A DNA stretch of 64,000 nucleotides from CALJFL01 sp047633055 (GTDB lineage Bacteria; Pseudomonadota; Gammaproteobacteria; Pseudomonadales; Halieaceae). The stretch spans positions 1-64,000 of the forward strand of contig JBLIEI010000017.1 in NCBI GenBank assembly GCA_047633055.1. The letters are read 5' to 3'. Positions 24,504-34,102 of the stretch are shown one piece after another. Position 1 is the first letter of the stretch. Each line of letters starts with the position of its first letter. Made by a program: the position numbers and the translations under genes. Below the pieces are notes generated by a model. The model was given only the letters and a program-made list of their open reading frames with translations. It searched no databases and was not told where the DNA came from.

Positions 24504-26344
24504 CACGGCTTTTTTCACGGCAGATTTTTTGTGTCTCTGTACTGTGGGTAGGCTTTGTGAGTACGGGGGCGTTTGCTGTCGAACCACTAGCGGATGTCGA
24601 AGTGGACACAACGCAGCAGCGCTCCGTAAGTACAGTACGTCCCAATATCGTGTTCATCCTTGCAGATGATCTGGGCTATACCGATATTGCGCCTTACGGC
24701 AGTGAGGTGAATACGCCAAGCCTGAGTGCGCTGGCCGAGCAGGGCTTGCGCTTTACCAATTACCACACTGCAGCGAACTGCGCGCCCGCCAGGGCGATGC
24801 TTCTCACCGGGGTAGACAGTCACCTCGCGGGGGTGCCTAACATTCCCGAAATGCTGGCCCCGCAACAGCGGGTGCACGCCAACTATCAAGGCGTACTGGG
24901 GGATGACGTAGTGACCGTGGCGACATTGTTAGAAGACGCCGGTTACCACACCTATATGGCGGGTAAATGGCATCTTGGCATGGAGCCCCACAAACGGCCC
25001 AGCCGGCGCGGCTTTGCGCGCACCATGGCCATGATGGATTCAGGCGCTGATAATTGGGAGCAACGCCCCTATATTGCACTCTATGACCAGGCCAACTGGT
25101 TTGCCGATGGGGAGCGGTTTACGCTACCGGAGGATTTTTATTCCTCGCGTTTTTTGGTCGATAAGATGATTGAGTTCATCGACAGCAATCTGCCAGACGG
25201 CAAACCTTTCTTCGCCTACCTGCCATTTATGGCCGTGCATTCACCGGTGCAGGCTCCTCAGCAATACATCGACCGCTACATGGGCATGTACGATTCTGGT
25301 TGGGACGCGCTGCGTCAGCAGCGTATGGAGCGAGCAGCAGCCCTGGGCATCGTGCCGCCAGACACACCCATGGTACGCATGGCAACGACAGGGGAATGGG
25401 ATGCGCTCAGTGAAGAGCGCAGACACTATCAGGCCAAACGCATGGCGGTTTACGCCGGCATGATTGAGGCCATGGATTTCCATATCGGTCGTCTGATCGA
25501 GTTCCTCAAGCAGCGGGGGGAATACGACAACACGATTTTTATTTTTACTTCAGACAACGGCAGCGAGGCCAGCGGCCCCGCCGAGCCCAGAGCCTTTCCC
25601 CAGCGACTGGTTCCAGAGAATCTCGGTTACAACCTGGACTACGACAACCTGGGTCTGCAAGGCAGCTACAGCACACTCGGCCCCAGCTTCGCCAGCGCTT
25701 CTGCGAGCCCCCTGGCGTACTATAAATTTTATGCGGGGGAAGGGGGGATGCGGGTGCCGCTGATCATCGCGGGAAAACATGCTGTCGCCCAGCAACAACT
25801 GACACAGGCATTTGCATGGGCAACCGACATCACTCCCACAATTCTGTCTCTGGCTGCTATTTCTCCACCTGGAGAACGCTACGCAGGTCGACCCGTGCAG
25901 CCAATAACAGGGCGTGATCTGACACCTCTGCTATCCGGTAAGGTTGAGCGGGTCTACGGTTCCGATGATTCGGTCGGCTATGAACTGACCGATCACGGCG
26001 TCCTGTTTCAGGGCGACTATAAGCTGGTTGCAAACCAACCACCGGTTGGTGATGGTCGATGGCGTCTGTTCAATATCGTCGATGATCCGGGCGAGACAGA
26101 AGATATATCCGCATCACAAGCACTGCGCTTCCAGCGTATGTTGTCTCGTTATGAGCAGTACTGTCGCGATAACAAGGTGGTGCCGGTGCCGCCGGGTTAT
26201 ACCCAGATAAAGCAGTTGTTTTCTAACATCCTGCTGCAGTACCGCGACGCAACCCTTATGTTTTTGCTAACAGTGCTGGTGTTACTGCCGTTTTATGTTG
26301 CTTACCGGATGAAGAGTCAAATGAAGAGGACACCCAAACCATGA
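24500..26344 (+). CDS. Membrane-anchored sulfatase (arylsulfatase type)
   Basis: A 614-residue formylglycine-dependent sulfatase that removes sulfate esters. Metal site residues include ADDLGYTD (Asp56, Asp57) and TSDNGSEASG; the catalytic cysteine is Cys94 in NCAPARAMLLTG, a C-x-P-x-R sulfatase motif, converted to formylglycine. KWHLGM follows. The N-terminus is a signal sequence. The C-terminal helix DATLMFLLTVLVLLPFYVAYRM anchors it in the membrane, which is less usual. The start is GTG at 24500, overlapping the previous stop. A 14-residue frame (26341-26385) overlaps its own stop. Confidence 0.92.
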   Translation: MTRLFSRQIFCVSVLWVGFVSTGAFAVEPLADVEVDTTQQRSVSTVRPNIVFILADDLGYTDIAPYGSEVNTPSLSALAEQGLRFTNYHTAANCAPARAMLLTGVDSHLAGVPNIPEMLAPQQRVHANYQGVLGDDVVTVATLLEDAGYHTYMAGKWHLGMEPHKRPSRRGFARTMAMMDSGADNWEQRPYIALYDQANWFADGERFTLPEDFYSSRFLVDKMIEFIDSNLPDGKPFFAYLPFMAVHSPVQAPQQYIDRYMGMYDSGWDALRQQRMERAAALGIVPPDTPMVRMATTGEWDALSEERRHYQAKRMAVYAGMIEAMDFHIGRLIEFLKQRGEYDNTIFIFTSDNGSEASGPAEPRAFPQRLVPENLGYNLDYDNLGLQGSYSTLGPSFASASASPLAYYKFYAGEGGMRVPLIIAGKHAVAQQQLTQAFAWATDITPTILSLAAISPPGERYAGRPVQPITGRDLTPLLSGKVERVYGSDDSVGYELTDHGVLFQGDYKLVANQPPVGDGRWRLFNIVDDPGETEDISASQALRFQRMLSRYEQYCRDNKVVPVPPGYTQIKQLFSNILLQYRDATLMFLLTVLVLLPFYVAYRMKSQMKRTPKP

Positions 26345-26406
26345 AACGTAAACACTGGCTCAGTGCCTCCCATTCTCATTGTTAAGTCCACGAAGGGTGC
26401 CCTCTG

Positions 26407-26781
26407 ATGATTATTCGACGTGCTCTTTTACTTTGCGTCTTACTGTTCGCACCAGTTGCTTTCAGCGCAGATATTTCAGGAATCTGGAAACACGCCCAAA
26501 ATCCAGCCTGGATTGAGATTCGACTGGAGGAGGGTAGTGGCACTGTGGTGCGTAACGATAAATTTCCTGATCGCGTGGGTCGCAAGATACTGAATGATCT
26601 GGCAGCCGACAAATCCAAACAGGGTTTGTGGCATGGCCAGATCTATGCCGAGAAGCTGGGAGAGTACAAGGACGTGGAAGTTTCTCTACCCGAGGCCGAC
26701 CGGATGCTCATCAAGGGCAGGGTCGGTTTTATAAGCCGCACCGTGCAGTGGGTGCGCGTGGATAAAATACCCGCGCGCTAG
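26407..26781 (+). CDS. DUF2147-like exported protein
   Basis: A 124-residue protein with a signal peptide (ALLLCVLLFAPVAFSA) and the DUF2147 pattern: GIWKHAQNPAWIEI, then VEVSLPEADRMLIKGRVGFISRTVQWVRV. The family is a small lipocalin-like barrel of unknown role. It is last in the plus-strand run; a hairpin follows at 26795. Confidence 0.75.
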   Translation: MIIRRALLLCVLLFAPVAFSADISGIWKHAQNPAWIEIRLEEGSGTVVRNDKFPDRVGRKILNDLAADKSKQGLWHGQIYAEKLGEYKDVEVSLPEADRMLIKGRVGFISRTVQWVRVDKIPAR

Positions 26782-26794
26782 AAAGATCAAATAA

Positions 26795-26817
26795 ATCAAG
26801 CGACAGAAGCGCTTGAT
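26795..26817 (+). terminator. Possible terminator after the sulfatase operon
   Basis: ATCAAGCG and CGCTTGAT form an 8-bp stem with a 7-base loop, 13 bases past the DUF2147 stop. No T-run follows, so it is at best a weak terminator. Confidence 0.35.
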
Positions 26818-27105
26818 CAGCGTACTGGAAGGCCCGCCAGAGCGTCTCGCTGAATTTCGATAGCAGACCGCCAAACGGCGCAGACAGAATAGGCAATATC
26901 GATGTAGCTGTGACTTTAGCCCAGAATCCGGCCCTGGGGGAGGTCGGGCGAGCTGAATATGGCGGGCATAAGGTGGGCCGCGTTATATCCATGTTCCAAA
27001 AGATACGGCGCGCCTGCTATTACAGGTGCCACAGTATCGATAATCGTCAATGCGAGATAAATATTTTTTTCGATTCATAGATAGCTTGCTCAACCTTAGG
27101 TTTCT
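26818..27105. other. Gap between convergent operons
   Basis: The plus-strand sulfatase operon and the minus-strand GST operon converge here. I see only short frames and no recognisable gene. Confidence 0.4.
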
Positions 27106-28146
27106 TTATTCGACTGAAAGCATGTTCTCGATACCGGTGCCCTCAATCAGCGCATCGACACTTACGCGCTCTGCCTCGCTGAGCGCCCGATAACGTTCAT
27201 TGGTCCATCGCAGGCATTTGGCCTGGTAGGGGAAGGTCTGCTGGATCCAGGGTGCGCCGCCTATCTCGGTATCCCAGGTCTTGTCGCCCGCCGCAGCGGC
27301 GCGGGCGTTGGCCAGTTGCGCGGGGGCAAACATGCGCCCGATTTCCTCCAATAGGCCGCGCAAGCTCTCGGGCTGATCTGCCAGGCTAACCCAATCTTGC
27401 TCTGTCGGCTCAAGTCCGCTGGGGTCGCGCATGAGATCGACCCAGGCAACTGTGCGGGGAGAAACTTCGTGGGCAATCGCTCTGGGTGTTGGGTCGAAAC
27501 CTACTAATTGGCTTAACTGGCCGTAGAGGCCGAAGTCTCCAGCAGCAGGGCGGTTGCCCAGCATGTACTTCTGGTTGCCCAGATGATTTTCCATGGCGGC
27601 CAGAAAGCGCCGGTAGCTGGCGTCGATTACCGCTGCGGTGGAGTCGTTGGAACCCACCACGTAAAGGCGGCTGATCTGGCGTTCCTCGACCCAGTGTTTG
27701 AACTCTTGATGGGCGTCCTTCGGCATGCTGACGTTCATGCTCAGCGGTAACAGGGTGCCGGCGTTGCCGGCGTCTAACTGTGCGTGCCAGCGATAATGGA
27801 ACATGTACTTGGTACACCACTCGTCAGCGAAGTCCTCGATCAGATAATCGATAAAGGCCAGAGCTGGGTCACAGGGTACTACCGAGCGGCCTGTGTAGGT
27901 ATCCTCCAGGCGCCGGATAATAGGTGTGGAGTCGCACACGGCCTGCGTGTCTCCCGCCTCTTCAAAAAAGAAGGTAGGCTCGAAGATGGGCCTGGGTTTC
28001 GCCACGCCCATCGCCTCACAGGCCTGGGCAGGAATGCCCCAGTTCACCGCATAAGGCAGCCGCCGGTAGCGCAGTAGGGCTACCATTTTTTGTGTGTAGG
28101 GCGATCCAGTGCCGCCTACCAATCGAATTGGCTCGTCATGCGCCAT
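27106..28146 (-). CDS. Glutathione S-transferase family protein
   Basis: A 346-residue protein. The N-terminal thioredoxin fold begins LVGGTGSPYTQKMVALLRYR, with the SPYTQK site. The helical C-terminal domain has AAMENHLGNQKYMLGNRPAAGDFGLYGQL, the N-capping box of GSTs. It is longer than most bacterial GSTs (about 210) and carries an extended C-terminal region. It ends the unit DUF3604, monooxygenase, metallo-beta-lactamase, GST. A role in opening ether or halide bonds, or as an isomerase, is plausible but not shown. Confidence 0.82.
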   Translation of the reverse strand: MAHDEPIRLVGGTGSPYTQKMVALLRYRRLPYAVNWGIPAQACEAMGVAKPRPIFEPTFFFEEAGDTQAVCDSTPIIRRLEDTYTGRSVVPCDPALAFIDYLIEDFADEWCTKYMFHYRWHAQLDAGNAGTLLPLSMNVSMPKDAHQEFKHWVEERQISRLYVVGSNDSTAAVIDASYRRFLAAMENHLGNQKYMLGNRPAAGDFGLYGQLSQLVGFDPTPRAIAHEVSPRTVAWVDLMRDPSGLEPTEQDWVSLADQPESLRGLLEEIGRMFAPAQLANARAAAAGDKTWDTEIGGAPWIQQTFPYQAKCLRWTNERYRALSEAERVSVDALIEGTGIENMLSVE

Positions 28147-28169
28147 GAGTCATCTCCTACAAATTGGAA

Positions 28170-29210
28170 TCAGGGACGATTAACAACAATGTCGTCACTG
28201 TTAATGGGCAGTTCAAACCACATGAGGTCTTCTGTGAGAAGATAGTTGTCTGGCGCCCCACGCATGAAGACATCTGCCACGACAGAATTTGGCGGCACTG
28301 GTACCAGGTGATAGAAGGCCACCATGTCTACATTCGATTTTTCGCCGAGCTCAATCAGGGAGTCCGTCGAAGCGTGGTAGTCCATTACATCAAATACAAT
28401 CCTGGATTGTCGTGACTGGCCCACTGCGCCTAATGCCTCCGACAGAGCTGTTACCGTCGGCAGTGATAGCGCGTCGTGCAGCAATAGATCAACCCCGTCG
28501 ACTATCTTCCGCGTCTCGTCGGTTACGTTGCTGTCGCCGGAAATGACAACGCTGCGACCGCGGTAGTCAAAACGATAGCCCACGGCAGGATGAATGGGGG
28601 GATGCTCAGCAACATAGGCGCTTATCTTGAGATCCCCATCCTCAAGGATAACTCCCGGAGCAATCGTTTTGTGTTCCAATACCCCTAGTGCTGGTGGTAG
28701 CAAGTCTTCTCCATGGTGACCCGTGCGATAAATTCGATCCTGCCGGTAGCCCGCATTGACGGCATCGGTCACTTCGGCAACGCCGCGAGGGCCATACACG
28801 GTTAATGGTGCCGGCCGGCCCCTTACCCAGGAGCCGAGGTTCACTTCGTAAATTTCCGCTATGTGGTCGGAGTGGAAATGCGTGAGTAACAGGCCCTGCA
28901 AACGTTCCGTGGGCAACCCCAGGCGATTGATATTGTCAGTAGAGCCGGCACCCGAGTCGATCAGGTAAAAATGCTCCGGCGTTATGACCGCGATACAGGC
29001 CTGCGCCTGACCCATTCCCAGCGGCGATGCGCTGCCACAGACATAGACCCTGAGGCTTTCTGATTCCGGCAGGGGCACGGCGCCGCGTTTGGCAATAACT
29101 GCCGTGCCGCGCTCAAGCGCCGCATCCTGCACTGCGGGTACTTTGAGTAACGCGCGGCCAACGCCGACAATAACCAGTAGGCCAAGAAATAGTATTAGTA
29201 TTTTCTTCAT
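28170..29210 (-). CDS. Exported metallo-beta-lactamase-fold hydrolase
   Basis: A 346-residue metal hydrolase with an N-terminal signal or anchor (ILILFLGLLVIVGVGRALL). The metal motif is THFHSDHIAEI (His111, His113, Asp115, His116), followed by LEDGDLKISAYVAEHPP, VVISGDSN and LLHDAL, the RNase Z/arylsulfatase-like branch of the fold. Because it is probably periplasmic, it may act on an ester or lactone produced by the neighbouring monooxygenase. It sits 23 bases upstream of the GST gene on the same strand. Confidence 0.85.
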   Translation of the reverse strand: MKKILILFLGLLVIVGVGRALLKVPAVQDAALERGTAVIAKRGAVPLPESESLRVYVCGSASPLGMGQAQACIAVITPEHFYLIDSGAGSTDNINRLGLPTERLQGLLLTHFHSDHIAEIYEVNLGSWVRGRPAPLTVYGPRGVAEVTDAVNAGYRQDRIYRTGHHGEDLLPPALGVLEHKTIAPGVILEDGDLKISAYVAEHPPIHPAVGYRFDYRGRSVVISGDSNVTDETRKIVDGVDLLLHDALSLPTVTALSEALGAVGQSRQSRIVFDVMDYHASTDSLIELGEKSNVDMVAFYHLVPVPPNSVVADVFMRGAPDNYLLTEDLMWFELPINSDDIVVNRP

Positions 29211-29323
29211 TTCTTAGGGTCCATTGAAGATCTGTCGGTTTAATCTGCAGGGTAGAGAATGGGTGAAGGCCTGGCGCGTTATGATTGATACACAATGACT
29301 ATTTTTGGATAAAAATTGGGTCA

Positions 29324-30778
29324 TTAGCGAAACTCCAACTCGTCATCATTCAGGCGGCCAAGACGCAAACCGATGAAGTCTCTGATGTAATTTTGGTAGT
29401 TCTTCCAGGGTAGGCGATTGCCATTTTTGGGCATCAGCTCTCGTGCACGCAGCACATAACCAGCGTCGAAATCCAGCAGGGGCACTTCATCAATTTCCCC
29501 CTTCATGGTCGGAGTCACTGTTGAATAGTTGCCGCGGTCCATTTTATTAAGCAATCGGCAGACGTATTTTCCTGTCAAATCGGTTTTGAGGGTCCAGGAA
29601 GAATTGGTATAGCCCACTGTAAATGCCATATTAGGCATTCCAGAGAACATCATCCCCCGGTAGATAAAGTGCTCGGTTAAGTCGAGCTCCTTGCCATCAA
29701 GGCTGTGCTTAACGCCGCCAGCAAACTTAAGATTCAGGCCCGTCGCCAGGATCACAATATCAGCATCAAGTTGCTTGCCGGACTTGAGCTGGATACCTTC
29801 GCCGTTGAACATATCAACGTGATCGGTCACCACCTCGGCGCGCCCCTCGCGTATCGCGGTAAACAGATCGCCATCGGGCACCGCGCACAACCGCTGGTCC
29901 CAGGGATTGTAGTCAGGGGTAAAGTGGGTGGCGACATCATAATCTGGCCCCAAAGCTTTTTTCACCCCACCAAGCAGGATTTTTTTTAGCTCTTGCGGTT
30001 TCCGACGCGATAGCTGGTAGATATAAATCTGAAACAACACCTTTTTCCAGCGGGTCAGCCTGAAAGCCCAACTATTCGGTAACCACTTGCGCAGTTTTTT
30101 TACCATTGGATCTTCCGCGGGTAGGCTGGCGATATAGGTTGGCGTGCGCTGTAACATCACCAGGCTGGCCGTGTCTTTGGACATCGCTGGCACCAGTGTC
30201 ACCGCGGTGGCCCCACTGCCGATCACTACAACTCGCTTGCCCTGGTAATCCAGGTCTTCAGGCCAATGCTGTGAGTGAACGACCTGTCCGCTAAAGACAT
30301 CGATGCCGGCAAACTCTGGTGTATAACCTTGCTCGTAGTCGTAGTAGCCGCTGCAATTAAACATAAACTTGCAGCTTATTGTTACTTGCTGACCGGTATC
30401 GCCGCGCTCGGCGGTCACCAGCCAGCGATTGTCGGTGGATGACCAGTTGGCGGCCACTACCTTGTGCTGATAACGGATGTGCTGCTCCACGTCATATTCT
30501 GCTGCTGCCTCACGAATATAACTGAGGATTTTGTGGCCGTCGGCGATCGTCGACTTGTCCTTCCAGGGCTTGAAGCCATAGCTGTACGTGTACATGTCGC
30601 TGTCGGAACGAAAACCAGGGTAGCGGAATAAATCCCAGGTGCCACCGCTGGTTTCGCGTGATTCGAGGATCATAAAGTTGTGGTTCGGGCAATTGCGGCG
30701 CAACTGACAAGCACCGCCGATACCCGCCAGGCCGGCGCCGATAATCAGCACATCGACCGATTCAAATTGTTTAGTCAT
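29324..30778 (-). CDS. Flavin-dependent monooxygenase (Baeyer-Villiger-like)
   Basis: A 484-residue FAD/NADPH enzyme. The first dinucleotide fold is GAGLAG (14-19); the Baeyer-Villiger/FMO fingerprint FSGQVVHSQHWP is at 162-173; the second fold is VIGSGATAV (186-194). Such enzymes insert oxygen next to a ketone to give an ester or lactone, or oxidise N/S atoms. It lies seven bases downstream of the DUF3604 gene and upstream of the metallo-beta-lactamase hydrolase, a sensible order for ester formation then cleavage. Confidence 0.9.
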   Translation of the reverse strand: MTKQFESVDVLIIGAGLAGIGGACQLRRNCPNHNFMILESRETSGGTWDLFRYPGFRSDSDMYTYSYGFKPWKDKSTIADGHKILSYIREAAAEYDVEQHIRYQHKVVAANWSSTDNRWLVTAERGDTGQQVTISCKFMFNCSGYYDYEQGYTPEFAGIDVFSGQVVHSQHWPEDLDYQGKRVVVIGSGATAVTLVPAMSKDTASLVMLQRTPTYIASLPAEDPMVKKLRKWLPNSWAFRLTRWKKVLFQIYIYQLSRRKPQELKKILLGGVKKALGPDYDVATHFTPDYNPWDQRLCAVPDGDLFTAIREGRAEVVTDHVDMFNGEGIQLKSGKQLDADIVILATGLNLKFAGGVKHSLDGKELDLTEHFIYRGMMFSGMPNMAFTVGYTNSSWTLKTDLTGKYVCRLLNKMDRGNYSTVTPTMKGEIDEVPLLDFDAGYVLRARELMPKNGNRLPWKNYQNYIRDFIGLRLGRLNDDELEFR

Positions 30779-30785
30779 AGCAATA

Positions 30786-32849
30786 TTAATCTACAAAGTT
30801 GTTGTTTTTACTCGTCGCGCTATACCAGATAGGCGATGACCATGCGCGTTCCTGAATAGTGACGGGCAAGTCTGAGCGCGGCGTTTCACCTGCGCGTATG
30901 GCGTCCCAGGTGGACCATCGACAGACAGGGTTTTCGAGCACGCGCACATAGTAGAACGCTTCTTGTCCCGGCGTGAAGTTGGGGTCCTGCCAAAGAGTTT
31001 TAAGCTCGCCCGCGCCGACACTGGCCGTGGTAGAGCAATCATCCAGGTTTACCCGTGCGCCATTATCAGGACAGCGGTGGGTCTTCTGATCCACGTTCAA
31101 GCCATCGGAGCAGGCCACGTCGTACACTTGCTCCTGGTGTTCGCCATTTTCAAGCCAGCCCTTAATAATCTGCACACGTTGTAATTTGGCGGTGTTGGGG
31201 TCGGCCACGGCCCAGGCTAAAAACATCGGTTGGTGATTAGCATTTGCTTGCAAGGTAGCACCCATGGTGACGCCGCCTTGGTAAGCATTTTTAGCAAGCT
31301 CCGGGCTATCCAATTGAGCGTCAGCGAGTTCGTAACTGGCAAAAAATCGAACCTTTATCCGTGTGCCGCTTGTGGCAAAGGTTTCCTTACGGCGCAGCGC
31401 GTCATAAATCGCTTCACGGGTATTTTCTTCTGCCCATACGCCAGCAATACCCGAAGCGCCCCAGTATTTGTAACCCGAAAAATCAAGGTAGTTTTGTCCG
31501 TCTACTTCCTCGACCATTTCGGATGCGGCCAGTTTGACCAAGGTACCGTAAAGAAAGCTCGCCGGTACAGAGCCGCGTTTTTCTGGAGTGCTGTCAAACG
31601 ATCCAATTTTTCCAAAGTAGTTGTCCTCCTGCAATGAGGCTGCGCCGGTATGTGTGTCGCTGGAACCGATTACGCCGAATTTATAGGGGTTTGCGCCATC
31701 TTTTTCATCCATAGATAAGCCGCGTTGCCATGCGTTTCTCACATAGCTGCCAGGTGGGTCACTGAGTACCCTGGTGGAAGTTCGCAGGGGGAAAATTTCG
31801 AAATTAGCCCACTCGTCATTTTTTGACAGTAGCGGGTGCGTATCTGATGTGCCTTTAACCTGCGTGATTTCTACCAGCGGTTCATTGCGCAAGCGTTGGT
31901 CTGCGTATTCCTGATCAATGGCGTTGCCGGCCCAATCGGTAAACATAAACATCGCGCCGTTAGAGCCGTTGCTGTTGTGCGGTATCGCCAGGCTTTCTAT
32001 ATCCTGTTTACGCAGTGCGTCCATCCAATCCCACAGGCCTTCGGGGTTGATGCTGTTGAAACGTGAGAAAGGCACTGCGGGTAAGCGTTCAGTGCCACGA
32101 AAAATCACGTTGCGATGCAGGGCCTCTCGCTCCTGCGTGGATGAGGTGAACTCATATCCTGCAAATGTGGTGAAGGTTCCGGGCTTGTAGGCGTCATCCG
32201 CCGCTTCAACGGTTTGCACCCAGGCTGAGTTGCTGGCGTCGTTGACAACCGTGTTGTCGATGCTGCCGTCGAGAAGGCTAGCCACCACGTCATTAATAAA
32301 GTTGTAAAACACTTTACTTCTTTTCGCCAAGTCCAATAGGCCACCATCGACCGACTCGTTAATGTTGTGATAGGGCTCTGCAAAATCGTATTGCGACACC
32401 GGGTTGCTGGTATCTGCGGCCTGGTTTATCAGCCCAAGAAATACTCCGTGATCGGTGACCGCGTAAAAATCCAGTGGTTGTGCCATCTGTACTTCAAAAC
32501 CACCGGGGTGTTTGATCGCCTCGCCTTGGGCGTAACGATAGGCATCTGCCGGCGAGGCCGTTGTACCAAAAGCAGAAGCGTCAAACGAGAGCGTTGTATG
32601 CACGTGCAAGTCGCCAAAGTAGGCATTGCGATCTGGGTTGCGATTGAAAGAGGGTAAGGGGCGACTAGGATCGGGGGCAGACAGTGCCGGGAACGTTATG
32701 ATTTCATCACTCGCCGGGATTACCGTATTGGTCGTCCGATAGTATGCTTGCGCCTGCGCTCGCTTATCTGATTCTGATGGGTCGCCCGAGCAGGCGGTAA
32801 TCAGTAAGCAAACCATAATCAGTGCATTACGAAAAATCATTGATCTCAT
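30786..32849 (-). CDS. DUF3604 lipoprotein
   Basis: A 687-residue exported lipoprotein (lipobox LLITAC, Cys20). The DUF3604 fold carries a PHP-like metal-ligand series: YFGDLHVHTTLSFDA (His82, His84), VTDHG, IPHNSNGS and GSSDTHTG. Near the end, VQIIKGWLENG and YYVRVLENPVCRWSTWDA are shared with the two other copies in this window. It heads the unit with the monooxygenase; operator copy d lies upstream. Its enzymatic reaction is not established, but the ligand series suggests a metal-dependent hydrolase. Confidence 0.88.
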   Translation of the reverse strand: MRSMIFRNALIMVCLLITACSGDPSESDKRAQAQAYYRTTNTVIPASDEIITFPALSAPDPSRPLPSFNRNPDRNAYFGDLHVHTTLSFDASAFGTTASPADAYRYAQGEAIKHPGGFEVQMAQPLDFYAVTDHGVFLGLINQAADTSNPVSQYDFAEPYHNINESVDGGLLDLAKRSKVFYNFINDVVASLLDGSIDNTVVNDASNSAWVQTVEAADDAYKPGTFTTFAGYEFTSSTQEREALHRNVIFRGTERLPAVPFSRFNSINPEGLWDWMDALRKQDIESLAIPHNSNGSNGAMFMFTDWAGNAIDQEYADQRLRNEPLVEITQVKGTSDTHPLLSKNDEWANFEIFPLRTSTRVLSDPPGSYVRNAWQRGLSMDEKDGANPYKFGVIGSSDTHTGAASLQEDNYFGKIGSFDSTPEKRGSVPASFLYGTLVKLAASEMVEEVDGQNYLDFSGYKYWGASGIAGVWAEENTREAIYDALRRKETFATSGTRIKVRFFASYELADAQLDSPELAKNAYQGGVTMGATLQANANHQPMFLAWAVADPNTAKLQRVQIIKGWLENGEHQEQVYDVACSDGLNVDQKTHRCPDNGARVNLDDCSTTASVGAGELKTLWQDPNFTPGQEAFYYVRVLENPVCRWSTWDAIRAGETPRSDLPVTIQERAWSSPIWYSATSKNNNFVD

Positions 32850-32985
32850 CTCTTTTTATCAAATAGCCGTGACTATTATCATGAGAAGTGGAGAAAGGAA
32901 CGCTTAGAGCCCGTTAAAGCTCTTGTTTGAAAGCTGGATCCTTAGTTTTTGATGACGTTATTATGGCGCTATGCAATCAATTCCG

Positions 32986-33002
32986 GGAATCATAATCGGC
33001 CA
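32986..33002 (+). promoter_or_regulatory. Candidate operator, copy d (one mismatch)
   Basis: GGAATCATAATCGGCCA, differing from the other copies at one base. It lies 136 bases upstream of the DUF3604 lipoprotein start and just past the stop of the upstream membrane protein. Confidence 0.55.
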
Positions 33003-33008
33003 TGTTTT

Positions 33009-34019
33009 CTAGACGAGAAACAAGTCCACCAAGTTCTCCACCAAAGCAGCGCCTACCCAGGTCAACGGTATGAGCAGCAAATAGAAAACAATGCGCAGCA
33101 GGTTAGTGCCATCAAAGGGCCAGGTAGAAACCTGCTGCACTTCCCGGCGCATTACGAGTAGACGATTAAACTGATCGATCGCGGCGCCATCGCGAATACG
33201 CGCCTCCGAGATCGGTCCCAGCTCGCGAACATCGTCATCCACTGCGAGCAGCATAGACTGTCGGGCTGCCTGCAGCCTTTTGTGCAAAGGCCAGACCGGT
33301 ATAATGAAAAGCAGTAGTGCCGGCGCGAAGCTCGCAGCAAGACCGGGAAATACCGTCACCCAGTCCCACCCCTCATCTATGATCAAAATAACAAACAGAA
33401 CTTGTGCTCCAATCACCGACAGCGTTGACAGCACCGCGATACGCCCGATGATGCAGGCAGGGCCTGGCCGAAAGAGATCGATCTCAATTGAGCGTCCCAC
33501 ATTCGCCCACAGCAGCGCGTTGGCAAACAGGGCGCTGATATTAGTGGTCATTACCAACCAGGTGGCGACAGTTCCAATATTTCTGGCCACAAAATGATCA
33601 CTGAAAAAAACTTCATTGAGCGGGGCACCACGCGAGCCATATATGAGCGTGAGATGCAGTAGACCACAGGTCACGGCGCCCAGAGTTGTGGCGATAATCC
33701 AAAGCACGCTTTTATGCGAAATCGATAACCGTTGTGCGGCCATCACATCGGCTGGTACATCGAGCTCCCGCGCTATTTCATCCAACGCGCGTTGAGACTG
33801 CGTGACGATGCGCGAAAAAATCGTGATCATATAGGCGCTGACCGCTGCGAAAAACAGCTTTTCGTAATGATCGGCTTTGCCGCCCAGGGCATCCAGGCCC
33901 AGCCAAAGCAAGGCCATGATCACGGCCGCAGTCAATACGCGGCGATAACGTCCACCGACGGGCAGAATAAGGGCCAGCAGCCAAATGGGGTATAACCGGG
34001 ACTTTGTGCTTGTATTCAC
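33009..34019 (-). CDS. Multi-pass membrane protein of unknown family
   Basis: A 336-residue inner-membrane protein with about eight helices (for example LTAAVIMALLWLGLDAL, SVLWIIATTLGAVTCGLLHL, FAPALLLFIIPVWPLH). A cytoplasmic stretch (TQSQRALDEIARELDVPADVMAAQRLS) and a long soluble segment (RLQAARQSMLLAVDDDVREL to RREVQQV) separate them. I do not recognise the family. It is the third gene of the TonB receptor, DUF3604 unit, 83 bases after the DUF3604 stop, and may be a transporter or partner for the cluster. Confidence 0.6.
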   Translation of the reverse strand: MNTSTKSRLYPIWLLALILPVGGRYRRVLTAAVIMALLWLGLDALGGKADHYEKLFFAAVSAYMITIFSRIVTQSQRALDEIARELDVPADVMAAQRLSISHKSVLWIIATTLGAVTCGLLHLTLIYGSRGAPLNEVFFSDHFVARNIGTVATWLVMTTNISALFANALLWANVGRSIEIDLFRPGPACIIGRIAVLSTLSVIGAQVLFVILIIDEGWDWVTVFPGLAASFAPALLLFIIPVWPLHKRLQAARQSMLLAVDDDVRELGPISEARIRDGAAIDQFNRLLVMRREVQQVSTWPFDGTNLLRIVFYLLLIPLTWVGAALVENLVDLFLV

Positions 34020-34102
34020 TGTCAGGGACGTCCTGTTGTACGTCTAGTACCGGCAGTAAGCCCCATGGTAGGCCTCAGTGCAATCACTACCACTGCAGCA
34101 GG

